DNA of 64,000 bases from Myxococcales bacterium (lineage in GTDB: Bacteria > Myxococcota_A > Polyangia > Palsa-1104 > JAEUJZ01): contig JAEUJZ010000165.1 of the NCBI GenBank assembly GCA_016794505.1, positions 1-64,000 on the forward strand, written 5' to 3'. This document shows, one piece after another, positions 26,501 to 34,039 of this stretch; the stretch's first letter is position 1, and each line of letters begins with the position of its first letter. The position numbers were made by a program, and so were the translations under genes. The notes under the pieces were generated by a model. The model did not search any database. It was not told where the DNA came from and was given only the letters and a program-made list of their open reading frames with translations.

Positions 26501-29500
26501 ACCCATCGCAGGCAGGACTGGAAGACCAGCTCCTGGCTGCGGCCGAGGCGCAAGGTGTTTGGCGTCGCGTGCTGCCGATCATCGAAGCCAAGGTGCGCGC
26601 CGCAGCAAGCTCAGGGAACGATCCAAACCAAGCTGCTGCGGATCTATCGCGGGTGGCGCAGCTGTACGAAGAACGCTGCCAGGATCGCACGCGCGCCTTC
26701 GATCTGTACGCCGAAGCCTTGGTCCTTTCCGAACAGCCGCTGCCAGCGGCCGAGACGCGGCTACAGGCGCTAGCAGACGCAGCCCTTTTGCCGGTGCTTG
26801 GCAATGTGCTGCGCACCGTGGCGGCGCGAACGCAGGATCAAGAGCGCGCTCATGATCTGTTGGTGCGGATCGCCGCGATGTATGAATCGATTGGTCAGCT
26901 CGATCTGGCGCGCGATGTTCACCAGCGCATTGTGCAGATCTCGCCCAAGTCGATCCCATCGCTGCGCGTCCTGATTTCATACCGGCGCGAGCGCGAGCTG
27001 CATCGCGAGCTGCGCGATGGCTTGCAGCAGCTAACGGCCGCCCTGGTTGACACATCGCAGGCCGAGCGCATTGCCATTCAGCTTGAGATCGCCGCACTGT
27101 CCCAAGAAAAGCTGGGCGATGCGGAAACGGCTCTGTCGACCTATGCACAGATCTTGGACGTCGATCCGCAGAACGCTGCCGCTTTGGATGGCATCCGCGC
27201 GCTGACCGCTGGCACCATCCCGCCCGCCTTGGAGCTGCGCCGCTTGCGCATCGAGCTTGCTCGCGCCAGCGGCCAACAGCGCATCGACATGTTGCTGTCA
27301 TGCGCCCGCTTGCAGCGCGATGATCTCGACGATCCCGAAGGTGCGATGCAGACCCTGCGCGTGCTGCTCGGTGAGACCGGACCCACCGGCCCTGGCTATG
27401 AGCCGCTTTCGCTGGCTCTGCGTACACGTGGCGCGTGGGCCGAGCTAGCTGAGCTGATCGAGTCGCGCGCCAACGCGGCCGAGCTGGGTGAAGCGCAGGC
27501 TGAGATCCTTGGACAAGCCATCGCGTTGGCTGAAGAACACACCGCAGCCGTCCCGGCAGCACAGCGCGAGCGCCTGTACCGCGCGCTTCTGCTTCTGCGT
27601 CCTGAAGACGACGAGCTGCGCTGGCGCCTATTGCGCTTGCTGCGCGACGGTGGTCGCTATCAGGAACTCGCCGATGAGCTGGCCGGCTTGGCTGCCCCAA
27701 CACGTCACGCTTTCGCCGATGCGCAGTCGCTGCGCTTCTTTGAAAACGAGCTGACGCGCCTCTTGGATCTGCGCCTCGGCCGCAGCGCCCATGCCGAAGC
27801 GCGCTTGACCACACGTGCTGAGCGATCCCCGCAGGATCCCGAGCCGCTTCTATGGTTGGCGTCGATCCGGTTGCGCAAGGGCGAGCGCGCGGCATACATG
27901 AGCCTGCGCGAGCGTCATGCCAAGCTCTTGCCTCCCGCTTTGGGGGCACTTTCGCTGTGCCACTTGGCCGAGCTGTGTGATGACCAAGGCGGCACACCCG
28001 AGCAGGTGCTCGCGTACTACCGCACGGCGCGCACGCTGGATCTCGACTGCAAGCCCGCGGCCGATGGAATGAAGGCTCTGGGACGGCGCATCAAGACCTG
28101 GCGACAAGCGGCGGCCTTGCTGCCAGATCCTGATGAGCGCGAGCTGTCACCCGCCGCTCGCTCGGCGCGCTTGCGACAAAAGGGCCTGACTGCTCTTGAT
28201 CCCAAGCAGGCCGTGTCGTGGCTTGAGCGCGCCATCATCATGACCCCCGACGATTTTACGGCGTGGGATGCGCTGGCCGAAGCCTGCATCAAAGCGGGTG
28301 ATCTGTCGCGTGCAGTCTATGCTCGCCGTGAAGCGCTGGCCGCGTTCGGCCGCGTGACACCACCGGGCCCAGACACGGTTAGCAGTCACGCTGCACGCAT
28401 CGAAGAAGTGGCTTCGACCTTGCGGCACGCGGGCGATGAAGCGGAAGCAGAGCGCCTGTTTGTGCGGGCGCATGCGCTGGATCCGTCGCTGCCACGCGCA
28501 GCTCTGGCCGTCGCTGAGTCGCGCCTGACAGCCGGCCATATTCAGGTTGCCTACGAGCTGTACGAACACGTGCTGCACGGCGGCATCGCGCTGAGCCCAG
28601 CCGATCGCTTGCGCGCGACCTATCAACACGGGCTTCTGGCTGCGCAGCAAGGTCGACGCGATCAGGCCATCACCGATCTGCGTGCGGGTCTGCAGATCGA
28701 TCCGCTGCATCCGGGTCTGCTGCAAGCCTTGGCCGATGTCTTGGCCGACACCGATCGTCCCGCATCGGCTGTGCAACACTATGAGCAAGCTCTGCTGGTG
28801 GCAGCGCAAGCCGAGCAGCGCGGTCGTTTGTACGCTCGCTTGGCCCGCATGTGGGACGGCCGTCTGCACGAAGCCGACGAGGCCGGTGTCTGTTATGACC
28901 TGGCAGTGCGCGCAGGTGTCTCGGATGCAGACGTCATGCGCAGCGCGCTTTCGTACTATCAGCGCAGCGGCCAAAGCGAGCGCGCCGCCGCGATCATCGA
29001 TGAGCTCTTGCAGCGCACAACCGCGGCCGAAGAGCTGGCCGCGCTGTGGACGCAGCGAGCGCAGCTTGCGCTAGATGTCGACGAAGGCAAGGCCATGGAA
29101 GCCTTCGACATGGCGCTGTCGTACGATCCGGCGTACACGCCTGCCGTCGATGGCCTGCTGACCGTGCTAGAGCGGCGCGGCGAGTGGCAGCAGGTGGTCG
29201 ACATCCTGGAAGCACGCGCGGACGGCAGCCCGGCGCCAGAGCGTACGCGTGCGCTGCGCCACTTGGCGCGCGTATCGCGCAATCAACTCGGTGACCGCGA
29301 GCGGGCCGCTAGCTATCTGCGCACCGTGATCATGCTGTCTCCCGAGCGCGAGGACTATCAGCAGCTGATGGAGCTCTTGCCGGACACGCCAGAAAACCAG
29401 CTCGAACGGCAAGAGCTGACTGCGGCGCTGATCGCGCTGGGCGAGCCAGCCATGCCAATGCTGCTGGAGCTGGGTCAGCGCATGGCTGCAGCCGGCCGAA

Positions 29501-30390
29501 GGCGCTATGCCTGGGCCATCCTGTCGCCTCTGGTGACGGCGGTCTATTCCGACGCAACGCTGAAAGCGACGGTCATGGCCCTGCGCAAAGAGTTCGAGAA
29601 GCCGGATCTGCCTTCGCTGGTCAGTCGCGAGACGCATCGCCGCGTGCTGCCGGCACCGCTTTCACCGGCCCTGCTCGATGTGCTGGAGACCATCGATCGC
29701 CAGATCGCAGCGGCCTATCGTTCACCCGAGTCCTTGGGCCATGCCCGCGCCACGCGTCTGGATCAAAAGACCGGCATGGGCAAAGTCTTTCTGGCGATTG
29801 CCGAGCGCTTGGGTCTTGAGCACGCGCACCTGACGCGCATTGACGAGCTGGCCGAGCCGTTCCGATTGATGAACGACGACCACTTGCACGTGCTGGTGCG
29901 CAGCGAGCTTCTGGTGTCGATGTCGCCGGGAGAAATTCCGGCGCTGTTCGCGCTGGCCCTGGAACAAGGACGCCCCGGTCTGCGCCTGTTTTCGCAAGGC
30001 AGTCAGGAAGAGCGGCAGCGCTGGACAGCCGCGCTGCTCGCTGCTGCGGGTGTGCTCAACAGCGACGATCCTCTAGCCGCGCAAGTCAGTGAAGCGATCG
30101 GTCCCGAAGGTCGACGCGCGCTGCAAGAATCTGGGCTGAGCAGCGACCTTGAGACAGCGACTCAGCGACTCAGCGAAGCCGCCGCCGAGACCGCACGCCG
30201 CGTGTCGTTCCTCGTTGGCGGTGAGCTGCGTATGGCAGCCCGCCTGCTTTCGCGCATCGACGAGTCACTGCCCAAGCCACCCAGCGCCGGCAAGCTGGAG
30301 GATCTGTCCGAGTACTTTAGCAGCGTGCCTGCCCTGCGCAGCCGCGTCGCCTTCGTCCTCTCGCCCACCTGCGCCGCGCAGTTCGAATAG
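23551..30390 (+). CDS. Giant TPR-like repeat protein
   Basis: A 2,279-residue protein starting with GTG, preceded by the strong ribosome site GGAGGGG. Residues 1-115 are low-complexity, rich in Ala, Pro, Gln and Ser. The rest is almost entirely degenerate helical repeats of TPR type (for example AWKGTEEYLVAYNKLEAL and AWDALAEACIKAGDLSRA). There is no signal peptide or membrane segment, so it is probably cytoplasmic and serves as a protein-interaction scaffold. Such very large repeat proteins are typical of myxobacteria. Function cannot be named. It ends at a strong hairpin terminator. Confidence 0.75.
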   Translation: MAEQQGSKQSTQANQPAIDTDSDWLNDFGGGFENPLDDLEAAAGQPAQSSIPNPTAQAANVPATSPATTPAAPAAAAAASSRPPSPPATPTPGATAGKAASGEHRPVAAAQSAAPVTQANNEQREREAFNRDAQRLANARDWHALATLLRNAIDNASWTKPTEVRTTLLADSARMYRDRLNDIASAELQFRKLRDLVPNHPEALDFLTQRYRERGDFRALYDLRAGAIEATWDPQQRLEWTREAAAIAADQLHSSDLVIDAWERLFRLGDAEDVAASALSEVYRQARRWDRLADFLSRRASTQSGTAQIVLLRELAEVYLSGLSQPERAAEVLAMVLATRPHDPIANLTLARVHAARKDWEGLSQLATRSLDGCDAATQLDVRRVIAEALRSAGELKRAAVVYHLILEVSPHEADAWKGTEEYLVAYNKLEALVAFLARRAELASTEEERAGLLGRAAQIAAQQLDNPRMAINLQERRANLACSRAEALNALVTLYDAIGEEGQEGLRSALERQLALTANPQTRIELLRRLGAHSMHRLHDDESAETCWQQLLSAVPDDREVREELAALYRKRGDFAAVDRALNAQAWRTRSNAELLAIWRAAAQNMQENIGDSRRSVAAWQRVLDLAPGDATALSALIPHYRTQGRTRDLIAALEAELRIATTLEQRVASCMEIARLWESEGDRAAAIASLERVLRWSPACTPALQALARLRIDEPSVLLGATDVALATLGEEAPRALRSAELQLVPAEDTLGRFFALRRLLQALGPDSGLRSQLFRAAADASAFGELAALITDLAAAAPDTESRSGFLHELAAIFEEKLQDPLRAFVTLHVARQSTLSGRDLSEIQPLLRLAETTGRIEDALALLEVATVASAPIELRRAAIAKRLSLCETRLGSAERAFHEAVRLVRLNPHDAVALAEVRRLAAAAKLWRSLDALYAELWDRAETLGERIAIARARHALAAGELANPLAALDHLLVLYRLDPSQAGLEDQLLAAAEAQGVWRRVLPIIEAKVRAAASSGNDPNQAAADLSRVAQLYEERCQDRTRAFDLYAEALVLSEQPLPAAETRLQALADAALLPVLGNVLRTVAARTQDQERAHDLLVRIAAMYESIGQLDLARDVHQRIVQISPKSIPSLRVLISYRRERELHRELRDGLQQLTAALVDTSQAERIAIQLEIAALSQEKLGDAETALSTYAQILDVDPQNAAALDGIRALTAGTIPPALELRRLRIELARASGQQRIDMLLSCARLQRDDLDDPEGAMQTLRVLLGETGPTGPGYEPLSLALRTRGAWAELAELIESRANAAELGEAQAEILGQAIALAEEHTAAVPAAQRERLYRALLLLRPEDDELRWRLLRLLRDGGRYQELADELAGLAAPTRHAFADAQSLRFFENELTRLLDLRLGRSAHAEARLTTRAERSPQDPEPLLWLASIRLRKGERAAYMSLRERHAKLLPPALGALSLCHLAELCDDQGGTPEQVLAYYRTARTLDLDCKPAADGMKALGRRIKTWRQAAALLPDPDERELSPAARSARLRQKGLTALDPKQAVSWLERAIIMTPDDFTAWDALAEACIKAGDLSRAVYARREALAAFGRVTPPGPDTVSSHAARIEEVASTLRHAGDEAEAERLFVRAHALDPSLPRAALAVAESRLTAGHIQVAYELYEHVLHGGIALSPADRLRATYQHGLLAAQQGRRDQAITDLRAGLQIDPLHPGLLQALADVLADTDRPASAVQHYEQALLVAAQAEQRGRLYARLARMWDGRLHEADEAGVCYDLAVRAGVSDADVMRSALSYYQRSGQSERAAAIIDELLQRTTAAEELAALWTQRAQLALDVDEGKAMEAFDMALSYDPAYTPAVDGLLTVLERRGEWQQVVDILEARADGSPAPERTRALRHLARVSRNQLGDRERAASYLRTVIMLSPEREDYQQLMELLPDTPENQLERQELTAALIALGEPAMPMLLELGQRMAAAGRRRYAWAILSPLVTAVYSDATLKATVMALRKEFEKPDLPSLVSRETHRRVLPAPLSPALLDVLETIDRQIAAAYRSPESLGHARATRLDQKTGMGKVFLAIAERLGLEHAHLTRIDELAEPFRLMNDDHLHVLVRSELLVSMSPGEIPALFALALEQGRPGLRLFSQGSQEERQRWTAALLAAAGVLNSDDPLAAQVSEAIGPEGRRALQESGLSSDLETATQRLSEAAAETARRVSFLVGGELRMAARLLSRIDESLPKPPSAGKLEDLSEYFSSVPALRSRVAFVLSPTCAAQFE

Positions 30391-30404
30391 CTCTCGTACC
30401 GCAG

Positions 30405-30445
30405 ACAGAAGCGCGACCTGGCACCTCGCGGGGTCGCGCTTCTGT
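30405..30445. terminator. Bidirectional terminator, 14-bp stem
   Basis: A perfect 14-bp inverted repeat (ACAGAAGCGCGACC with its complement) around a 13-nt loop lies between the convergent TPR and FHA genes. Its right arm touches the FHA stop codon. Confidence 0.75.
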
Positions 30446-30990
30446 TATCCGCCTCGCAGCAAGCGATACAGCGCCGACGTCGACAGATAGCGCGCTTTTA
30501 GGAGCCCGATCTGCAGATCTGCACCGTCGGGCAAGGCAACGCCGGGACCATTTGGCAGCACGGTGGTCGACCCGACTTTGGTCGGGTTGCGGGTCTCATA
30601 CGAAGCAAGCTGCGCGCTCGTGCCTTGCTGCGTGATGTACGCGTGAACCTTGGACACCGATGGGTTGTCCAGCACCACATCGTTGTTCGCGGCGCGACCG
30701 ATCAGGACGCGATCGGTCCATGGATTGCGCGGGGTCTTGATGATCGCGTACAGCTCGTATCGCTGCGGGTTCGCGCGCACGTCCCCGTCGAGGATGCGCA
30801 GCATGGCAGCGCTCAGCGCACCCGCCGAAAGCTGCGCGCCCGGAGCAATGGTGTCAAAGACCATGCCGCGGGACTGTGCGGGCTTTACTGCTTCGACCAG
30901 CAGCCAGAAGTGCGGATACGCCGCGATAAACTGCGGCAGCGTCCGCTTCGCAGCTTCCGCTGTCACGTGCTGTAACGGAATGCCGGCCAC
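30445..30990 (-). CDS. FHA domain protein
   Basis: A 181-residue protein. The C-terminal part (about 95-175) is a forkhead-associated domain, a phosphothreonine reader: VLIGRAANNDVVLDNPSVSKVH contains the GR, the N-D and the S-x-x-H residues typical of the fold. The N-terminal 90 residues are not recognised. The GTG at 30990 with AGAGAGAA upstream is the likely start; the frame extends further but then overlaps the upstream gene. It probably works with the acidic-tailed protein encoded 22 bp upstream, possibly in Ser/Thr kinase signalling. Confidence 0.75.
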   Translation of the reverse strand: MAGIPLQHVTAEAAKRTLPQFIAAYPHFWLLVEAVKPAQSRGMVFDTIAPGAQLSAGALSAAMLRILDGDVRANPQRYELYAIIKTPRNPWTDRVLIGRAANNDVVLDNPSVSKVHAYITQQGTSAQLASYETRNPTKVGSTTVLPNGPGVALPDGADLQIGLLKARYLSTSALYRLLRGG

Positions 30991-31012
30991 GCGTTCTCTC
31001 TTGGCGCTGCGA

Positions 31013-31681
31013 TCAGCCCTGCAGGTCCGTCGAAGACTCGCTGGATGCCGGCTGATCATCGGCCTCGGCAGCGGGCGTTGACGAAGGCGCTTGCGCCTCT
31101 GCTTCGTCGTTTGCTGCGCGCTCCTCTGTGCTGGCCTCGCTCTCTTTGACGAGGTCGTCTGCGGCCGGCTTCTCATCGACCGCCACCGGCTCCAACACAG
31201 GCTCGCCCGCGGCTTGTGCAGTGTCGACAGGCGCAGACACAAGCGCGCTCTCCACCGAGCCATGGCTCTCGCTGCGGCCAGCGTCCGCATCCTCGGACGC
31301 AGCGACCACAGCCGCGGGCTCGACGACAGCAGACGACGAGGGCTCGTTCACGCTGGGCGCCGTGGGCTCAGCCGGTGTCGCGCCGCTTGAGGTATCGCCA
31401 AGCTCTGCGATCAGGCGCTGAAACGGTTCTGAAATATCGCGCCCCATGCCCGCGAGATAGCTCTCCATCGCCGACAGCATGCGCCGCACATCGAGCTTGT
31501 CGCGCGCCGTCCGCACGATCGCCCGCGCCGCGTGCAGTGCCGCTTGGTGACCGACCACGTCAACCCCTTCGCCGGCATGAGGAAGCTGTGGCTCGATGCC
31601 GCGTGCCAGCTGAAAGGTGTACGCGCGGACAAAGCCAATCAGGTGAGCATTTAGTCTCTCGATCGTGGTCGGCAGCGCCAT
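31013..31681 (-). CDS. Hypothetical protein with long acidic Ala/Glu/Ser tail
   Basis: A 222-residue protein. Residues 1-105 are helical with no family I know; residues 106-222 are a low-complexity, acidic, Thr/Ser-containing tail. The ATG at 31681 has GGAGAGA upstream and is preferred over an in-frame start 47 codons earlier. The adjacent downstream gene encodes an FHA protein, so the Thr/Ser-rich tail could be a phosphorylated ligand of it; this is inference. Confidence 0.6.
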   Translation of the reverse strand: MALPTTIERLNAHLIGFVRAYTFQLARGIEPQLPHAGEGVDVVGHQAALHAARAIVRTARDKLDVRRMLSAMESYLAGMGRDISEPFQRLIAELGDTSSGATPAEPTAPSVNEPSSSAVVEPAAVVAASEDADAGRSESHGSVESALVSAPVDTAQAAGEPVLEPVAVDEKPAADDLVKESEASTEERAANDEAEAQAPSSTPAAEADDQPASSESSTDLQG

Positions 31682-31867
31682 ATACGTGTCTCTCCTTGTC
31701 GCGGCCCCAAAGCAGGCCCCCGGTGCATCCCCATGCTTCGTTGTGCCCTCTGGCTGCCGCGCTACAGACCGCAAGGCCCCAGGGGGCGGCAGATGAAGGC
31801 TTTCGGACCATAAAAAATACATGATCTGAATTACTTATTCTATGAATTTCACGATAAAATAACCGCG

Positions 31868-33670
31868 ATGAACCACATCGTTCGTGGGCGTTTGCTCCTC
31901 AACGTGACCATCGCGGCGGTGATGATCGGCGCGCTGTTCTTGCTGACCAGCACGGGCCAAGCTGCCGTCGGGTACCTGGCAGCACTCGCGGTGGTGTTGA
32001 TTGCCGTCAACGCGTACCTGTCGGTGCGCACGAACAATCAGATCACAGGGCTGCGCACGGCTCTGTCGCGCATGGCAAGCGGCGAATTTGCCGACCCCGT
32101 GCCGCTGACCGCCGACGAGCCGCTGTCCAACATCGCCGAGCTTTTGGAACGCCTGCGCAAGCAGCAGCACACGCAGCACCAAGAGATCGTTCGTCAGCTC
32201 GGCACGCAGTCCAAGATGTCGGGTGACATCGAGTCGGTGCTGACCGAGCTTCGCGCATCGATCCAAGGCCAGATGTCCGCGCTGGAAGAGACGAGTGCAT
32301 CGCTGCACGAAATGACGACGTCGGCCAAGCAGATCGCGCAGTCCGTCGAGACGCTGGCCCGCGGCGCCGAAGAGTCGAGCTCGTCGATTCTGGAGATGGC
32401 GGCGAGCAACGACGAAGTCGCCGAAAACATGGTCAACCTGGCCTCGGCGGTGCAGGAGTCCGCGACATCGATCGAAGAGATGACCTACTCGATCCGCGAG
32501 GTCGCCAAGAACGTCGAGGCGCTGTCGGCGACGGCGGAAGAGACCAGCTCGTCGATGAACGAGATGGATATCTCGATCCGCCAGGTCGAAAACAACGCCA
32601 ACGAGACGGCTCGCCTGTCGGAAGAAGTCAGCCGCGCCGCCAACCTGGGCGCGCAAGCCATCACCTCGACCATCGAGGGCATGAACAAGATCAAGGGCTA
32701 CTCGGAAGGCACGGTGCGCGTCATCGCTCGCCTGGGCGACAAGATCGGCGAGATCGACAAGATCCTGCGCATCATCGACGACGTCGCCGAGCAGACCAAC
32801 CTGCTTGCTCTGAACGCCGCCATCATCGCCGCGCAGGCTGGTGAACACGGCAAGGGCTTCGCCGTCGTCGCAGATGAGATCAAGGATCTGGCCGAGCGAT
32901 CGAGCGCCAGCACCAAGGACATCGGCGAGCTGATCAAGAGCGTGCAGCAAGAGTCGCGCAACGCCATTGATGCGGTCGAGCGCGGCGCCAAGTCCGTTGA
33001 TGAAGGCGTCAAGGTCAGCCACCAAGCAGAAGAAGCGCTGCGCAAGATCTTGGAATCTGCCGAGCGGGCAACTCAGATGGTGCGCGACATCGCCCGCGCC
33101 ACGGTCGAGCAAGCGCGCGGCAGCAAGCAGGTCACCGATGCCATCGGCTCGATCGCCGAGACGGTGCAACAGATCGCGACGGCGACCAGCGAGCAGGCAC
33201 GCGGCTCAGAACAGATCCTGCGCGCCGCCGAGCGCATGAAGAACATCACCAAGCACGTCGAGCGTTCGTCGCAAGAACAGACGCGTGGCGGCAAGCAGAT
33301 CACGCGCTCGATCGAGTCGATCTCCGAGATGGTTTCGCACCTGCACACCGCGCAGCGCGAGCAGACCAAGGGCGGCGATCAGATCCTGCAAGCCGTCGAG
33401 TCGCTGCGCGAGATCGTGCGCACGCAGGACAACCGCATCGGCGATCTGGCCCGCATGCTCGACACCATGAGCCGCACGTCCGAGTTCCTGCGCGGCATGG
33501 CCAAGAGTCCGAACGCCACCACCGCACGCAGCCTGGGCAGCGATCGAGACCGCGAACAAGAGCGCGATCAAGAGCGCGAACAAGAGCGCAGCCGCGACCG
33601 CGACCGCGACCGCGACCGTGACCGTGACCGCGACCGCGACCGCGACCGCGACCGCGACCGCGACGAATAA
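31868..33670 (+). CDS. Methyl-accepting chemotaxis-type signalling protein
   Basis: A 600-residue protein. Two N-terminal membrane helices (about 10-27 and 32-50) are joined by a very short loop, so there is no periplasmic sensor. A HAMP-like segment (about 52-105) and a long coiled coil follow, with the highly conserved signalling hairpin around 300-345 (EQTNLLALNAAIIAAQAGEHGKGFAVVADE without a break). The tail is unusual: charged Arg/Asp/Glu/Gln repeats ending in twelve Arg-Asp units. No CheR-docking pentapeptide is seen. No che genes lie nearby, so the partner kinase must be elsewhere. It sits behind an AT-rich upstream region (31809-31866). Confidence 0.88.
   Translation: MNHIVRGRLLLNVTIAAVMIGALFLLTSTGQAAVGYLAALAVVLIAVNAYLSVRTNNQITGLRTALSRMASGEFADPVPLTADEPLSNIAELLERLRKQQHTQHQEIVRQLGTQSKMSGDIESVLTELRASIQGQMSALEETSASLHEMTTSAKQIAQSVETLARGAEESSSSILEMAASNDEVAENMVNLASAVQESATSIEEMTYSIREVAKNVEALSATAEETSSSMNEMDISIRQVENNANETARLSEEVSRAANLGAQAITSTIEGMNKIKGYSEGTVRVIARLGDKIGEIDKILRIIDDVAEQTNLLALNAAIIAAQAGEHGKGFAVVADEIKDLAERSSASTKDIGELIKSVQQESRNAIDAVERGAKSVDEGVKVSHQAEEALRKILESAERATQMVRDIARATVEQARGSKQVTDAIGSIAETVQQIATATSEQARGSEQILRAAERMKNITKHVERSSQEQTRGGKQITRSIESISEMVSHLHTAQREQTKGGDQILQAVESLREIVRTQDNRIGDLARMLDTMSRTSEFLRGMAKSPNATTARSLGSDRDREQERDQEREQERSRDRDRDRDRDRDRDRDRDRDRDRDE
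33593..33664 (+). repeat. Hexanucleotide tandem repeat (CGCGAC)12
   Basis: Twelve CGCGAC units (a few CGTGAC variants) encode the C-terminal (Arg-Asp)12 of the chemotaxis-type protein. Runs like this can change length by slippage in steps of two residues without breaking the frame. Confidence 0.9.
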
Positions 33671-33731
33671 CCCGGCACTGCCAGCCCAGCACAGCGTTTG
33701 GGTCGAGCGCGCCGAGCATGCGGCCAGCTAA

Positions 33732-33914
33732 GACGTGTCGCCGGACGAAAGGCAGGAGCTTGTGCAGCGTCGCAAAGAGAACCGCGTGCTGCGCATGGAG
33801 CGTGAGCTGTTAATAAAAGCGACGGCCTTCTTCGCCAAGGATCGTCGCATGCGAAGCGGCGTGAAGTTCACGTTCAGCCAGGCGCAACACCCCGGCCCAG
33901 CCCGACTGCCCTAG
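33732..33914 (+). pseudogene. Relic of an IS3-family transposase (OrfA end)
   Basis: The frame opened after a stop reads SPDERQELVQRRKENRVLRM, then ERELLIKATAFFAKD, a clear match to the leucine-zipper end of IS3-family OrfA (pattern ...ENRxLRMERDILKKAxAFFAK). It then continues into GVKFTFSQAQ, resembling the start of OrfB, and stops. The rest of the element and its inverted repeats are not visible. The remaining 120 bp up to the next gene hold nothing I recognise. Confidence 0.7.
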
Positions 33915-34039
33915 AAAGGCTACCCCGCGCCAGCCGACGCACCAAGCTGCGGGGATGGCGGGGCGAGGTCTTGCGGTCCAACTCGGTCTAGAAATCGGCG
34001 CGGATACTGGGGCTGGGAACGGGTATTGAATGAGTCAGC

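Noticed and set aside
26579..27997. Antisense frame of over 470 codons inside the giant TPR gene
   Set aside because: High-GC shadow frame, Arg/Ala-rich, without any domain; the plus-strand protein is continuous.
30418..30434. TGGCAC near 30419 as a second sigma-54 promoter
   Set aside because: No TTGC follows at the needed spacing, and the site lies in the loop of a terminator.
31835..33169. Long antisense frame opposite the chemotaxis-type gene
   Set aside because: It is Asp/Leu/Arg-rich low-complexity translation caused by codon bias of the true gene on the other strand.
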